Assembly: GCA_947584805.1 (NCBI GenBank)
Contig: CANPWU010000006.1
Span: 1-50,012 of the forward strand
DNA from: an uncultured Clostridia bacterium
GTDB lineage: Bacteria > Bacillota > Clostridia > TANB77 > CAG-508
Length of the DNA: 50,012 nt
Direction of reading: 5' to 3'
Shown one piece after another: positions 41,791 to 50,012 of this stretch. Numbering within the stretch: position 1 is the first letter of the stretch; each line of letters opens with the position of its first letter. Both the position numbers and the translations under genes were made by a program. Under the pieces are notes generated by a model. That model was not told where the DNA came from and searched no databases. It saw nothing but the letters and a program-made list of their open reading frames with translations.

Positions 41791-42975
41791 TTGAAAGAAA
41801 TATTTATTAATAGAAGAGAAAATGGTTCTGAAATTGCACTTGTAGAAAATGGAAACTTAGTTGAAAAATATGATGATAATGATGAAACAAAAACACTAAC
41901 TGGGAAAATATATTTAGGACAAGTAGAAAATGTACTTCAAGGTATGCAATCAGCATTTATTGATATTGGAGAAGAAAAAAATACATTTATACATTTAAAA
42001 GATTTACTTCCAAAAGTAAATGTAGTAAAAGACAAAGAATTAGAACAAAAATTAAATATAAAAAAACTTGTAAAAAAAGGAGATAAAATCTTAATTCAAG
42101 TAAAAAGAGATGCAACCAATATAAAAGGTGCAAAAGTTTCAACTCATATAAATATTCCAAGTAGATATTTTGTTCTGATGCCAAATACAGATATAAAGAC
42201 TATTTCTCAAAAAATAACAAACAAAGAAGAAATTGATAGGTTAAATAATATATTAGAAAAGATTTTACCTAAAAATTTTGGAGCAATTATAAGAACTTCT
42301 GCAGAAAATAAAACTAAAGAAGAATTAGAAAAAGATTTAACAAGTGTAATTGAATTATGGAAAAAGATAGAAAAAGCTGCTAAAGAAGATAGATGTAAAG
42401 CACCATCTGTTTTATATGAAGGACAAACTTTTATACAAAAATTGTTGATAGATTTGGCAGATTCAGACATTTATAAAATAACCGTAAATGACAAAAAAAT
42501 TTTTGAAGAAGTGAAAAATGAACTTAATGATTTAGGAGAAAACAGTATTGAGCTTGAACTTAAAGAAAATGAAAATATTTTAAAAACTTATGATATAGAG
42601 GAACAGATTCAAAAATCAAAACAAAGAAAAATATGGCTTAAATGTGGAGGATTTATAACAATTGATAAAACAGAAGCTTTAACAGCAATAGATGTAAATT
42701 CCGGAAAGTATATTGGAACTAAAAGTCTAGAACAAACAGTTTTTAAAGTAAATAAAGAAGCAAGCATAGAAATTGCAAAACAATTAAGATTAAGAGATAT
42801 TGGTGGAATAATAATCATAGACTATATTGATATGGAATCAGAAGAACACAAAAAAGAAATAATAGAGATACTTGAAGAAAATTTCAAAAAAGATAGATCA
42901 AAAACTCAAATTGTAGGATTTTCAAAGTTAAATCTTTTAGAAATGACAAGAAAACATATGAAAGGAGGAGAATAG
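41791..42975 (+). CDS. rng: Ribonuclease E/G family protein
   Basis: This endoribonuclease cleaves single-stranded RNA in rRNA maturation or mRNA decay. The 394-residue product starts at TTG 41791, 8 bases after AAGGAGG. It has the S1 domain (IYLGQVENVLQGMQSAFIDIGEEKNTFIHLKDL), AIDVNSGKYIG with catalytic Asp and DIGGIIIIDYIDMES. It ends soon after LNLLEMTRKHM, lacking the zinc-link and tail of E. coli RNase E, as is usual in Clostridia. No in-frame CGG: TCC GGA is out of phase. Confidence 0.93.
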   Translation: MKEIFINRRENGSEIALVENGNLVEKYDDNDETKTLTGKIYLGQVENVLQGMQSAFIDIGEEKNTFIHLKDLLPKVNVVKDKELEQKLNIKKLVKKGDKILIQVKRDATNIKGAKVSTHINIPSRYFVLMPNTDIKTISQKITNKEEIDRLNNILEKILPKNFGAIIRTSAENKTKEELEKDLTSVIELWKKIEKAAKEDRCKAPSVLYEGQTFIQKLLIDLADSDIYKITVNDKKIFEEVKNELNDLGENSIELELKENENILKTYDIEEQIQKSKQRKIWLKCGGFITIDKTEALTAIDVNSGKYIGTKSLEQTVFKVNKEASIEIAKQLRLRDIGGIIIIDYIDMESEEHKKEIIEILEENFKKDRSKTQIVGFSKLNLLEMTRKHMKGGE

Positions 42976-42978
42976 ATT

Positions 42979-43227
42979 ATGCCTATAGTACCATTTATTG
43001 TTGGAGTTATAATATTATTCGTAATTTTAAAAGTATTATCAATGCCTATGAAGATAATAGTAAAATTTCTTATTAATGCATTAGTTGGAGGAATTGTAAT
43101 TTACGTACTTGATTTATTTGGAGTAGGACTTGCACTTAATTGGATAACATCACTAATTGTAGGATTTTTGGGAGTCCCAGGTGTAATAATAGTTGCAATT
43201 TTGCAATTTGTATTGAAAGTAATTTAA
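42979..43227 (+). CDS. bofA: BofA-family sporulation membrane protein
   Basis: BofA restrains SpoIVFB in the pro-sigma-K checkpoint of Bacillus; related proteins are widespread in spore-forming Clostridia. The 82-residue product has two or three helices and the family pattern FLINALVGGIVIYVLDLFGVGLALNWITSLIVGFLGVPGVIIVAILQFVL. AAAGGAGG, overlapping the rng end, gives coupling: ATG is 3 bases after the stop. No in-frame CGG. Confidence 0.9.
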   Translation: MPIVPFIVGVIILFVILKVLSMPMKIIVKFLINALVGGIVIYVLDLFGVGLALNWITSLIVGFLGVPGVIIVAILQFVLKVI

Positions 43228-43249
43228 GTAAATGTAAATAAAAATATAG

Positions 43250-43410
43250 AGAAAAAGCAAGAATATTTATTTAAAAGAGCTGCACATCGAAGAGTGACGT
43301 AAGCCACCAACCGTAGCGAAACGAAGGACGAATGGCACAATCTACCATGTCATATTTAATGGAGATTGTGCCAGCAAAGCTCTTGCAAAATAAATATTCT
43401 TGCTTTTTCT
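43250..43410. repeat. Structured inverted-repeat element, relative of that at 10881
   Basis: The 23-bp arms 43250-43272 and 43388-43410 are perfect reverse complements. Inside, GGCACAATCT/AGATTGTGCC (43334-43343/43363-43372) and, in reverse, CGGTTGGTGGC and AGCTCTTTTAAATAAATAT match the 10881 element position by position. It lies between convergent bofA and the 43421 gene. No ORF. Confidence 0.8.
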
Positions 43411-43420
43411 TATATTAAAT

Positions 43421-43583
43421 TTATATTAATGTCACAATACAAGGCACAATCAAAGAGAATACGGCTAATACAGAAATTACGATTGCAGCAGGTTTATTAG
43501 AATTTTCTTTATATTCAAAGATTGCATAACCGAATGGTCTTATAAAACGTGTATGCACTTAAAATTATAATACTAAATAGCAT
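43421..43583 (-). CDS. Small two-helix membrane protein, one CGGT site
   Basis: AAGGAGG lies 6 bases before ATG 43583 on the minus strand. The 53-residue product has two helices: MLFSIIILSAYTFYKTIG and PAAIVISVLAVFSLIVPCIV. CGGT at 43529-43532 is read as glycine in YKTIGYAIFEYK. Without it translation leaves frame before the second helix. It follows gerC by 10 bases, so it is probably the last gene of the germination operon. Function unknown. Confidence 0.7.
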
Positions 43584-43593
43584 ATAAACCTCC

Positions 43594-44819
43594 TTATGAT
43601 ACTAAATAGCTTGACTTAATATTTACGTTACAATTAACTTTAAAGAAAGAATTTTTGTAATTGCCAAGCCAGTTATATTTTTCCCACTCATCCCAAGTCC
43701 AAAAGTATTTTACAGCATATCTACCAAATAAATCTATATCAGAACCAAAATCTTTAGAAGTTTTATATAAATAATTTTCCATTTGAGATTTTAAATATGA
43801 ATTTGCATATTGCTCTATCATTTTTAAATTTTCCTCTTTGAAATAATCTGAATTTTCGTCTACTGATAGAATTCTTGCTGTGAGTTTTACATCACATGTG
43901 ATGTAAGGCGATCCATTAACCAATTTCACACTATTTTTAGTTCTTTCTCCTAAGTTTAAATATAAATCAATTGGCACATCTGAATTAAAAGGACTAGGAA
44001 TAGTTAGAATGCATTCTTCCATATCAGACGTAACTATTAAATGACATAAAGTTTCAATAGAAGAAAGCTCTCCGACTAAAACATCATTTTTAAATACAGC
44101 TAGTCCAACAACATCAATATTTGCAGATGAAGAAGAATTATCTCCCGATGTAGCAGTTGTTTCTCCAGCAATTGTATCTGTATCAACCGCAGAAGCTCCA
44201 GAGTTACTGCTATATTCTGTAATAGAACCTAAAACAGCACATGCTTCTCCAAAAGTATCAGTTAATCTATCAAATACATCAGCTATTGTAATATCAACAG
44301 TGTAACCTGTATATCTGCTTGATGTTGCAATTATTTCATAATATTTTGCAGTAATGCTTTCAATTTCAGATTTTGATTCAGACAGAAACTTTTCTGCTTC
44401 ACAACGTGAAATTATTACATTACAGTCTGGCCTAAATTGAACATTATTCATTAATGTAAAAATAATATCAGAAATTCCGCCTTTCACAGGCTATTTCTTC
44501 TGAAATAACTAAAACTTTGCAATGAGACAAATTAAGCTTTTTACTAACGAAACTATTTGCAAGGCTTATTCCAGATTCTACAGAAGAACTTTCTATAGAA
44601 TCTATAACAGTATCAGGAGATGAAGAAGAATCTGAGTCAGAAGAGTTTTTTGAAGGTATAGAAAGCTGAAAACTTATTTTAAGGTCATTATTTTCTCCGA
44701 ACATCTATGCCCATTGCCACAACATAAGCCATGTCATTTATGTCTTGCTTTGCATAATATCCACTTACTGTAAAGCTTACCAAGATTACTATTACAAGTA
44801 TTATACTAAATTTATTCAA
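43594..44819 (-). CDS. gerAC: GerC-type spore germination lipoprotein-like subunit, two CGGA sites
   Basis: It is the C subunit of a germinant receptor in the spore inner membrane. The TTG start at 44819 overlaps the gerB TGA and follows AAAGGAG. The 407-residue product has an N-terminal hydrophobic segment, AYVVAMGIDVGENNDLKISFQL, SKKLNLSHCKVLVISEEIA, FRPDCNVIISR and the tail YAVKYFWTWDEWEKYN. CGGA at 44696-44699 gives the conserved DVGENND; CGGA at 44476-44479 gives CERGISDIIFTL. Two Ser-rich insertions (near residues 60 and 215) are unusual. The Cys of a lipobox is not evident in the first 30 residues. Confidence 0.9.
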
Positions 44820-45922
44820 GTGTAGCTTTTCTCCTTTCTATCTTCTCTTTTTTTCTTTAAGTACGCGTATATCAAAATAAACATTGTTATAAAGAATACA
44901 AAAATTATTGAGCCATATTTATATATTGTTCCATCAAAAAAATTCACATCTGCAATACTTCTAGGTATAATACTTATTACATAAAGAATGGCCCCAAAAC
45001 AATATGCAAGTTCTTTTTCATGTTTAATATTTGCAATTTTTTTAAAACTAGTTAAACTAAAGTGAGTAGTAATTGCTAAGTAATTGAAAATTGACATTAT
45101 CCAAATTAATATAAAAATTGCATCAATTCTTTGTATAAATGTTCCTAAATTTACTCTTCTTGAAAGTATATATATTGATAATGTATTATTTATATTTGTT
45201 ATTGAAGGAATTAGAAAAAGAAGAGCAATAACTCCTAAAATAAGGTATATAAAATATACAATGATTGATATAAGAGTAGCTTTTTTGAAAGTTTTGCCGG
45301 ATCCTATAAAAGGTATTAAAAAGGGAGCAACTATTATACTGCTAAATGCAAAAATATTTCCAAGTCCAGATAAAAATGTATCTGATATACCATAGCCCAA
45401 AACAGGAAGAGCTCTTTCTGGAACGAAATCTGAACCACATGATACAAATATTATTATCATACTGATTAATATTATAGGAATAGTAATTAATGTAACTCTT
45501 GAAATAGCTTTAAAACCTAATAAATTCATTATAACGGTAATTGCAACAAACATTAAAACAACTATTTCTAAATCAATATTTGGAAAATATATTAAAGCAA
45601 GACTTTCTGCAAGTGTTCTTATTACAAAACCAGAAATAGTAAGAAAATATATACAAACAAGAATACCAAATCCGATTTTTAAGAATTTTCCACCAGCATA
45701 TTCGCAAATATCAAGAAGGTCTTTTCCGTCAAAATATGAAAATATTTTGCTTGCAAAGTAAAACAATATCATAGAGATTGCAAAAACATAAACTAAGTTT
45801 AAAATCGTTGCAGATCCAGTTTTCAAAATTAAATGGTTTGGCATGTTTAAAATTATATGTGAAATCATAACTGTTATAATTATTGAAGCGGCATGCAAAA
45901 CTCCAATTTTTGTTTTTTCCAT
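44816..45922 (-). CDS. gerAB: GerB-type spore germination permease subunit
   Basis: This B subunit of the germinant receptor belongs to the APC-like transporter group and is thought to bind the nutrient signal. The 368-residue product has about ten helices, with FASKIFSYFDGKDLLDICEYAGGKFLKIGFGILVCIYFL, SCGSDFVPERALPVLGYG and GSGKTFKKATLISI. GGAAGG precedes ATG 45922. It overlaps gerC and follows gerA by 22 bases. No in-frame CGG on the coding strand: TCC GGC, GAC GGA and ATC GGA are out of phase. Confidence 0.93.
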   Translation of the reverse strand: MEKTKIGVLHAASIIITVMISHIILNMPNHLILKTGSATILNLVYVFAISMILFYFASKIFSYFDGKDLLDICEYAGGKFLKIGFGILVCIYFLTISGFVIRTLAESLALIYFPNIDLEIVVLMFVAITVIMNLLGFKAISRVTLITIPIILISMIIIFVSCGSDFVPERALPVLGYGISDTFLSGLGNIFAFSSIIVAPFLIPFIGSGKTFKKATLISIIVYFIYLILGVIALLFLIPSITNINNTLSIYILSRRVNLGTFIQRIDAIFILIWIMSIFNYLAITTHFSLTSFKKIANIKHEKELAYCFGAILYVISIIPRSIADVNFFDGTIYKYGSIIFVFFITMFILIYAYLKKKREDRKEKSYT

Positions 45923-45944
45923 TTTTTAAGAAACCTTCCTTTCT

Positions 45945-47625
45945 TTAATATTTCCACTTTCTACTGATTTGATCTTCTTTTAAAGGCTTTTTAGTATGCA
46001 AAAATTCTTTCCTTTCTTCTCTTTTCCAAAGAGGAGGTAGCAGGTAACCTTCTCCATTGTCTTTAGATATTGGAGCATAAGGACTTAAATAAGAAACTCC
46101 AAAAGAATTAACACTTGCAAGTATTGTAATATGTGCTACAAAGCAAAAGGCAATTCCTAAAAAACCTGCAAAATAACCAAAGATTACATAAGCAAATCTA
46201 GCAAGACGAACATGAAAACTAAGTGAAAAGTCTGGAACGGCAAACGCAGTTATTCCAGTTATTGCAACGATGATTACAAGTATTGGACTTACAATATTCG
46301 CTGTAACTGCAGCGTCACCTAGAACTAAAGCTCCGAACTATACCAATTGCTTGCCCAAGTGGTGCAGGAACTCTTACGCCTGATTCTCTAATTAATTCCA
46401 ATGAAATTTCCATTATAAAAATCTCGAAAATAATAGGAAAAGGAACGTTGCTTCTTGATGAGACTATTGCAAAAAGTAATTCAGTTGGAATTAATTCTTG
46501 ATGAAAAGTAGTAATTGCAACATAAAGTCCAGGAAGTAAAAGTGTTATAAAAAGAGCAAGTAGTCTTATTGCTTTTAACATATCTGCAAATTGATATTTT
46601 AAGTTTTTATCTTCAGCAGAAGTTAAAAAGTCTAATAAAACACCAGGAGCAACTAAGGCATATGGAGTTCCATTTACTATAATCCCAACTCTTCCTTCTA
46701 GTAAATATGAAGAAAATCTATCTGGTCTTTCAGTTGATATTAGTTGTGGTACACTAAAACTAGAATCTTCTATTAATTGCTCTAATTGTCCGGAAGATAT
46801 TATATAATCAACGCCAAGATTATTAATTCTGTATTTAATTTCATTTACTAATTTTTCATTTGCAATATCTTTAAGATAGCAGATAGCAATTTTTGTTCTA
46901 CTAATTTTACCAACATCAGCGTCTTCTATTACTAAATTCTCATTGTTTACAAGCCTTCTAACAATTGAAGTATTTGTACGAATTGCTTCAACAAAGCCTT
47001 CTTGTGAACCACGAATTATATTTTCGTTGTCAGGATGAGTAATAGAACGCTTTTCAAAACCTTTTGCATCTATTACAAATGCAGTACTTAAAGTATCAAC
47101 AAAAAGTGCAGAATTTCCTGCATTTACTTTCTGAATCACTTCTGAAAATTTAGTATCTTTTGAAACATCATTTTGAGGAACAAGACATTCCATAAGATAA
47201 GTTGCAAGATCAAACTTTTTAACTCTTCTTACAGTAACATTATTAGTAACAGCAGTTGATATAACATCTGGATCTGATTTATTTAAATTTGATGAGTTTC
47301 TTAACATTAAAGGCTCAATAACAAATTTATTAATTGATTCAGAATCTATCATTCCATCAATGAAAAGCAAGAAAGCAGAGTATTGTTTTCCTTTAATATT
47401 TATATAAAATTCACGAATTTTAATATCACTATTAATTTTAAAGGAATATTTTGATTTAATGTATTCTTTATTTACATCAAGAGATGGAAAAATATTATCA
47501 TTATTTTGATAAGTATTTTTAGTCTCTTGAGATTTATCATCTTTATTTGCTTCTGGTAAAATGAAACTATAATTATTTTGCTCTTTGTAAGATATTAAAT
47601 TAACCAATTTATTAAGAATTTTCAT
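45945..47625 (-). CDS. gerAA: GerA-type spore germination protein, one CGGA site
   Basis: It is the A subunit of the germinant receptor. The 559-residue product has a soluble N-terminal half (FLLFIDGMIDSESINKFVIEPLM, EGFVEAIRTNTSIVRRLV), the motif RPDRFSSYLLEGRVGIIVNGTPYALVAP and C-terminal membrane helices. The zero frame stops at 46315 in a nonsense tail. CGGA at 46332-46335 restores PLGQAIGIVGALVLGDAAVTANIVSPILVI, highly conserved in the family, and the gene runs on to 45945 with the expected YLLPPLWKR end. No strong ribosome site precedes ATG 47625. TCC GGA near 46788 is out of phase. Confidence 0.95.
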
Positions 47626-47682
47626 AATAAGGTTATTATTTCACAAAAAAATATAAATATGTATAAAAATGTAAATTGAAAC

Positions 47683-47707
47683 AAAAAAATAGCATAAAAA
47701 TATGCTA
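47683..47707 (-). terminator. Terminator of the XRE regulator gene
   Basis: TAGCATA and TATGCTA pair around AAAA; on the minus strand they are followed by seven T. It lies 19 bases after the regulator stop and insulates it from gerA. Confidence 0.75.
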
Positions 47708-47725
47708 TTAAAATTGATATGTAAA

Positions 47726-47983
47726 TTATCCTAATTTTTCAAATCTATCAATTGCTTCAACATCTTTGAAATACGGAGAATCAAAGAAGTCTTTAAGCTC
47801 TATATTAAAACCTTCACAAATATGGATAATAGAACTAATTGTGGGTTCTTTAACTTTACCACGTTTAAAATCACTTATAATGGAGTTAGAAATTCCTGCA
47901 CGATAAGAAAGTTTATAAACAGATAGATTATTCTGCTCTAATAATTCCTTTATCCTTAAATTAATGGCTTCTGATAATAGCAT
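47726..47983 (-). CDS. Small XRE/Cro-type transcriptional regulator
   Basis: The start is placed at ATG 47983 because AGGAGG lies 7 bases before it; ATG 47989 directly abuts that site. The 85-residue product is a single helix-turn-helix: INLRIKELLEQNNLSVYKLSYRAGISNSIISDFKRGKVKEPTISSIIHICEGFNIELKDFF. Its own upstream region and the promoter of the surface-protein gene carry the same palindrome (ATTCGG-N6-CCGAAT), so it is probably an autoregulated repressor of both. No in-frame CGG. Confidence 0.85.
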   Translation of the reverse strand: MLLSEAINLRIKELLEQNNLSVYKLSYRAGISNSIISDFKRGKVKEPTISSIIHICEGFNIELKDFFDSPYFKDVEAIDRFEKLG

Positions 47984-48027
47984 TTTCATCCTCCTATAAT
48001 AAGTATAGCAAAATTATTTTAAAACAT

Positions 48028-48045
48028 ATTCGGATCATACCGAAT
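48028..48045. promoter_or_regulatory. Operator-like palindrome upstream of the XRE gene
   Basis: ATTCGG-ATCATA-CCGAAT, a perfect 6+6 palindrome. It lies about 45 bases before the regulator start, in the region of its -35 box (a TATACT -10 candidate is at 48002-48007, reverse strand). Confidence 0.65.
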
Positions 48046-48101
48046 AAAAATGCTTTTTATTACATTTCTATTACATTTCCTTTACATTTATATGTAATTT
48101 G

Positions 48102-48130
48102 TTGACCTAAATAAAAAAATGAATTAAAAT
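48102..48130 (+). promoter_or_regulatory. Promoter of the surface-protein gene
   Basis: TTGACC (48102-48107), 17 bases, TAAAAT (48125-48130). The second operator palindrome begins 10 bases downstream, covering the expected start site. Confidence 0.65.
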
Positions 48131-48139
48131 AAAATTAGT

Positions 48140-48157
48140 ATTCGGATATTTCCGAAT
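48140..48157. promoter_or_regulatory. Operator-like palindrome at the surface-protein promoter
   Basis: ATTCGG-ATATTT-CCGAAT, identical in both half-sites and spacing to the one at 48028. Its position just after the -10 box suits repression. Confidence 0.7.
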
Positions 48158-48209
48158 GATGATCTTTTTAAATATTCTTTCAAAAGGAAAAAACGAAGGA
48201 GGAAGAGAA

Positions 48210-50012
48210 GTGAAAAGAAATAAGAACTTAAGAAAAGAAGAAGGAATAACATTAGTTGCACTAATCATAAGTGTAATAGTATTAATAGTGCTTGCAGCAG
48301 TAACACTAATTATATTTAATCAAGATAAATTGACAGATAGAACAATATCATCATCAGTAGAAACACAAAAATCATACTATCAAGAAGTATTAGATGTGAT
48401 ATCATTTGGACTACTTCCAGAAAAAATGCCAGAAGAATTTGCAGGACAAGGATTAAGAGGGGAAGAATATATAGATGAATTTAAGGCAAAAGTAGAAGCA
48501 GAGCCAGGATTTAAAAATGCAAAATCAGTAAGAAAAGTAGAAGATGGAACGAAGTTAAGAATAGTAACAAAAGAAGGCTATGTATATGAAGTAACAGATG
48601 AAGGAGTAAAATATGTAGGAAAGCAAGGAGATACAGGAACACCGCCAACGCTAGCAGAAGCAAGTATAAAGTTTAAAGAAGAACCATCAAGTTGGACAAA
48701 AGGAATAGTAAAAGTAACGATAACTACGAAGGCAGAAGGATATGAATTGCAATATGCGACAAGTGAACCAGATAAAGTAACATCATGGAAGACATACAAA
48801 AATCCAATAGAAGTAAAAGATAATGGACTAATATATGCAAGAATAATAAACGAATTAGATGTAGCAGGAGATTATGCAACAGAGAATATAAAGAACATAG
48901 ATAAATTAAATCCAAAAGATTTTGCTGTAAAATTAATAGAAACGACAACAAATAGTATAACAGTAGAAGGAAAGACAGAAGATAGAGAAGAGATAGCAAC
49001 AGATGGATGCAGTGGAGTAATTACATATAGGTTTAGTAGAGATGGAGGAGCAAGCTGGGAAGGAACAGAAGAAGCAAAAGAAGGAAAAGCAGTATATACA
49101 TTTGAGAGATTAACCCAAGGAGCAACATATGAAATAGTAATAGAAGCAGAAGATAGAGCAAAAAATACAACGAGAACAGAAGTAAGTAGCCTAACAGTAA
49201 ATACAATACCAGGAGGAGGTACAGACGACGAATTAAAAACAGGAATAATAACATTTGCAAATAATCCATCAGAAGATACGAAGACAAGTGTAGAAGTAAC
49301 CATAAGTAAAGATGCAAAAAGAAAAGAAGAATTATCAGCATTTAGTATAGAGTATACAACAGGAACACCAGAAGGAACAAAATGGACAGAAATAGCAGAT
49401 GGTGGAACAATGACGATGGCACAAAATGGATTGGTATTTGCAAGACTAAAAGATAGTACAGGACAAGTAGGAGATTATGCAACACATAATGTACTAAACA
49501 TAGATAAGTTACAACCAAATGACTTTACACCAACAGTAACAGCAACAACAACAAATAGTATAACAGTAAAAGGAACAACAACAGATCCAGAAGACTCAGA
49601 AAACAAGAAAACAGGAATTTCAAAATACTACTTTAGTACAGACGGAAGTACGTGGTTACCAACAGAGGGAGTAACACCAAGTTCAGATGGATCTGCAACA
49701 TATACAATACAAAACTTAAAACAAGGAATAAGCTACAACATAAAGATGAAAGCAGTAGATAAAGTAGGAAATGAAAGAATAACAACAAATGCAGCGGTAC
49801 AAAAAACAGGAGAAGTACCAAGTGGAAAGACAACAGGAGGAGTAAATTCAGGAATAATAACATTTGCAAACAATCCATCAGCAGATACAAAGACGAGTGT
49901 AGAAGTAACGATAAAGAAAGATGCAAGCAAAGCAGCAGCATTTAGTATAGAGTATACAACAGGAACACCAGAAGGAACAAAATGGACAGAAATAGCAGAT
50001 GGTGGAACAATG
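48210..50012 (+). CDS. Prepilin-like repeat surface protein (3' end outside window)
   Basis: The GTG start at 48210 follows GAAGGAGG. The frame stays open for 601 codons to the window end. The N-terminus KNLRKEEGITLVALIISVIVLIVLAAVTLI is a type IV prepilin-like signal (cleavage after Gly, then a hydrophobic helix). Beyond about residue 140 follow Ig/FN3-like repeats with VKVTITTKAEGYELQYAT, IYARIINELDVAGDYATENI, TTTNSITV, SKYYFSTDGSTW and YNIKMKAVDKVGN. It is probably secreted or assembled at the surface as an adhesin. The cut gene at position 2 may belong to the same protein class. There is no in-frame CGG in 601 codons; GAC GGA and GCG GTA are out of phase. Confidence 0.85.
   Translation, partial: MKRNKNLRKEEGITLVALIISVIVLIVLAAVTLIIFNQDKLTDRTISSSVETQKSYYQEVLDVISFGLLPEKMPEEFAGQGLRGEEYIDEFKAKVEAEPGFKNAKSVRKVEDGTKLRIVTKEGYVYEVTDEGVKYVGKQGDTGTPPTLAEASIKFKEEPSSWTKGIVKVTITTKAEGYELQYATSEPDKVTSWKTYKNPIEVKDNGLIYARIINELDVAGDYATENIKNIDKLNPKDFAVKLIETTTNSITVEGKTEDREEIATDGCSGVITYRFSRDGGASWEGTEEAKEGKAVYTFERLTQGATYEIVIEAEDRAKNTTRTEVSSLTVNTIPGGGTDDELKTGIITFANNPSEDTKTSVEVTISKDAKRKEELSAFSIEYTTGTPEGTKWTEIADGGTMTMAQNGLVFARLKDSTGQVGDYATHNVLNIDKLQPNDFTPTVTATTTNSITVKGTTTDPEDSENKKTGISKYYFSTDGSTWLPTEGVTPSSDGSATYTIQNLKQGISYNIKMKAVDKVGNERITTNAAVQKTGEVPSGKTTGGVNSGIITFANNPSADTKTSVEVTIKKDASKAAAFSIEYTTGTPEGTKWTEIADGGTM
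49242..50012 (+). repeat. Repeat unit of about 600 bp inside the surface-protein gene
   Basis: Blocks starting at 49242 and 49851 (GGAATAATAACATTTGCAAA...) and at 49338 and 49938 (GCATTTAGTATAGAGTATAC...) match nearly base for base; the second pair is identical for at least 75 bases to the window end. Period is 600-609 bases (about 200 residues), with a 9-base deletion in the second copy. Confidence 0.8.

Overview
The window is AT-rich DNA from a spore-forming, anaerobic, low-GC member of the Clostridia, probably uncultivated and gut-associated. Supporting signs are AGGAGG-type ribosome sites, AGA-dominated arginine usage, a gerA/gerB/gerC spore germination operon, BofA, pyruvate formate-lyase, indirect Gln-tRNA formation by GatCAB, and prepilin-like surface proteins. 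I see no tRNA, rRNA, CRISPR array or intact insertion sequence.

The main observation is genome-wide in character. In 22 genes the reading frame is broken 59 times, always the same way: an in-frame CGG codon, at a position where homologues have glycine, followed by continuation of the protein in the +1 frame. Reading each in-frame CGGN as one four-base glycine codon (40 CGGA, 16 CGGT, 2 CGGC, 1 CGGG, the last ambiguous) restores full-length GatA, Ca2+-ATPase, FbaA, SmpB, UvrA, L,D-transpeptidase, YlxQ, NrnA, TruB, DUF2207 protein, TpiA, GpmI, PflA, PflB, Pth, GerA, GerC and others. I found no CGG that must be read as arginine, while CGT, CGC and CGA are used as ordinary arginine codons. CGGN strings whose C is the third base of a codon (NNC GGN) never shift. 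The flanking codons vary, and in one glycine-rich tail three CGGN units stand back to back twice. Decoding by a dedicated tRNA with an enlarged anticodon loop explains this better than slippage, decay or sequencing error. Coordinates given for affected genes span the whole restored gene.

Layout: 1-320, 3' end of a surface protein with a hypervariable-looking C-type-lectin-like end (possible diversity-generating retroelement target); 577-3808, gatCAB; 3830-5630, two half-size TauE/SafE genes, two small genes and two inverted-repeat elements; 5646-6110, a strong promoter, a structured RNA with three ribosome-site/AUG minicistrons, and a terminator; 6235-10843, Ca2+-ATPase, polysaccharide deacetylase and fructose-bisphosphate aldolase; 10881-12673 (minus strand), smpB and two small membrane-anchored proteins; 12860-20851, uvrA, a poly-Asn mini-gene, L,D-transpeptidase, valS and a cation/Ca2+ exchanger-like protein.

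20892-28523 is the rimP-nusA-ylxR-ylxQ-infB-rbfA-nrnA-truB operon. 28972-37788 is a glycolytic operon (gap-pgk-DUF2207-tpiA-gpmI-yezG-like-eno), followed by a 22-residue hydrophobic peptide gene. 38047-41029 (minus) holds pflB-pflA; 41145-43227 pth, an RNase E/G gene and bofA; 43421-47625 (minus) the gerA-B-C operon and a small gene. 47726-50012 holds a small XRE repressor divergent from a prepilin-like repeat surface protein, with a matching operator palindrome on each side.
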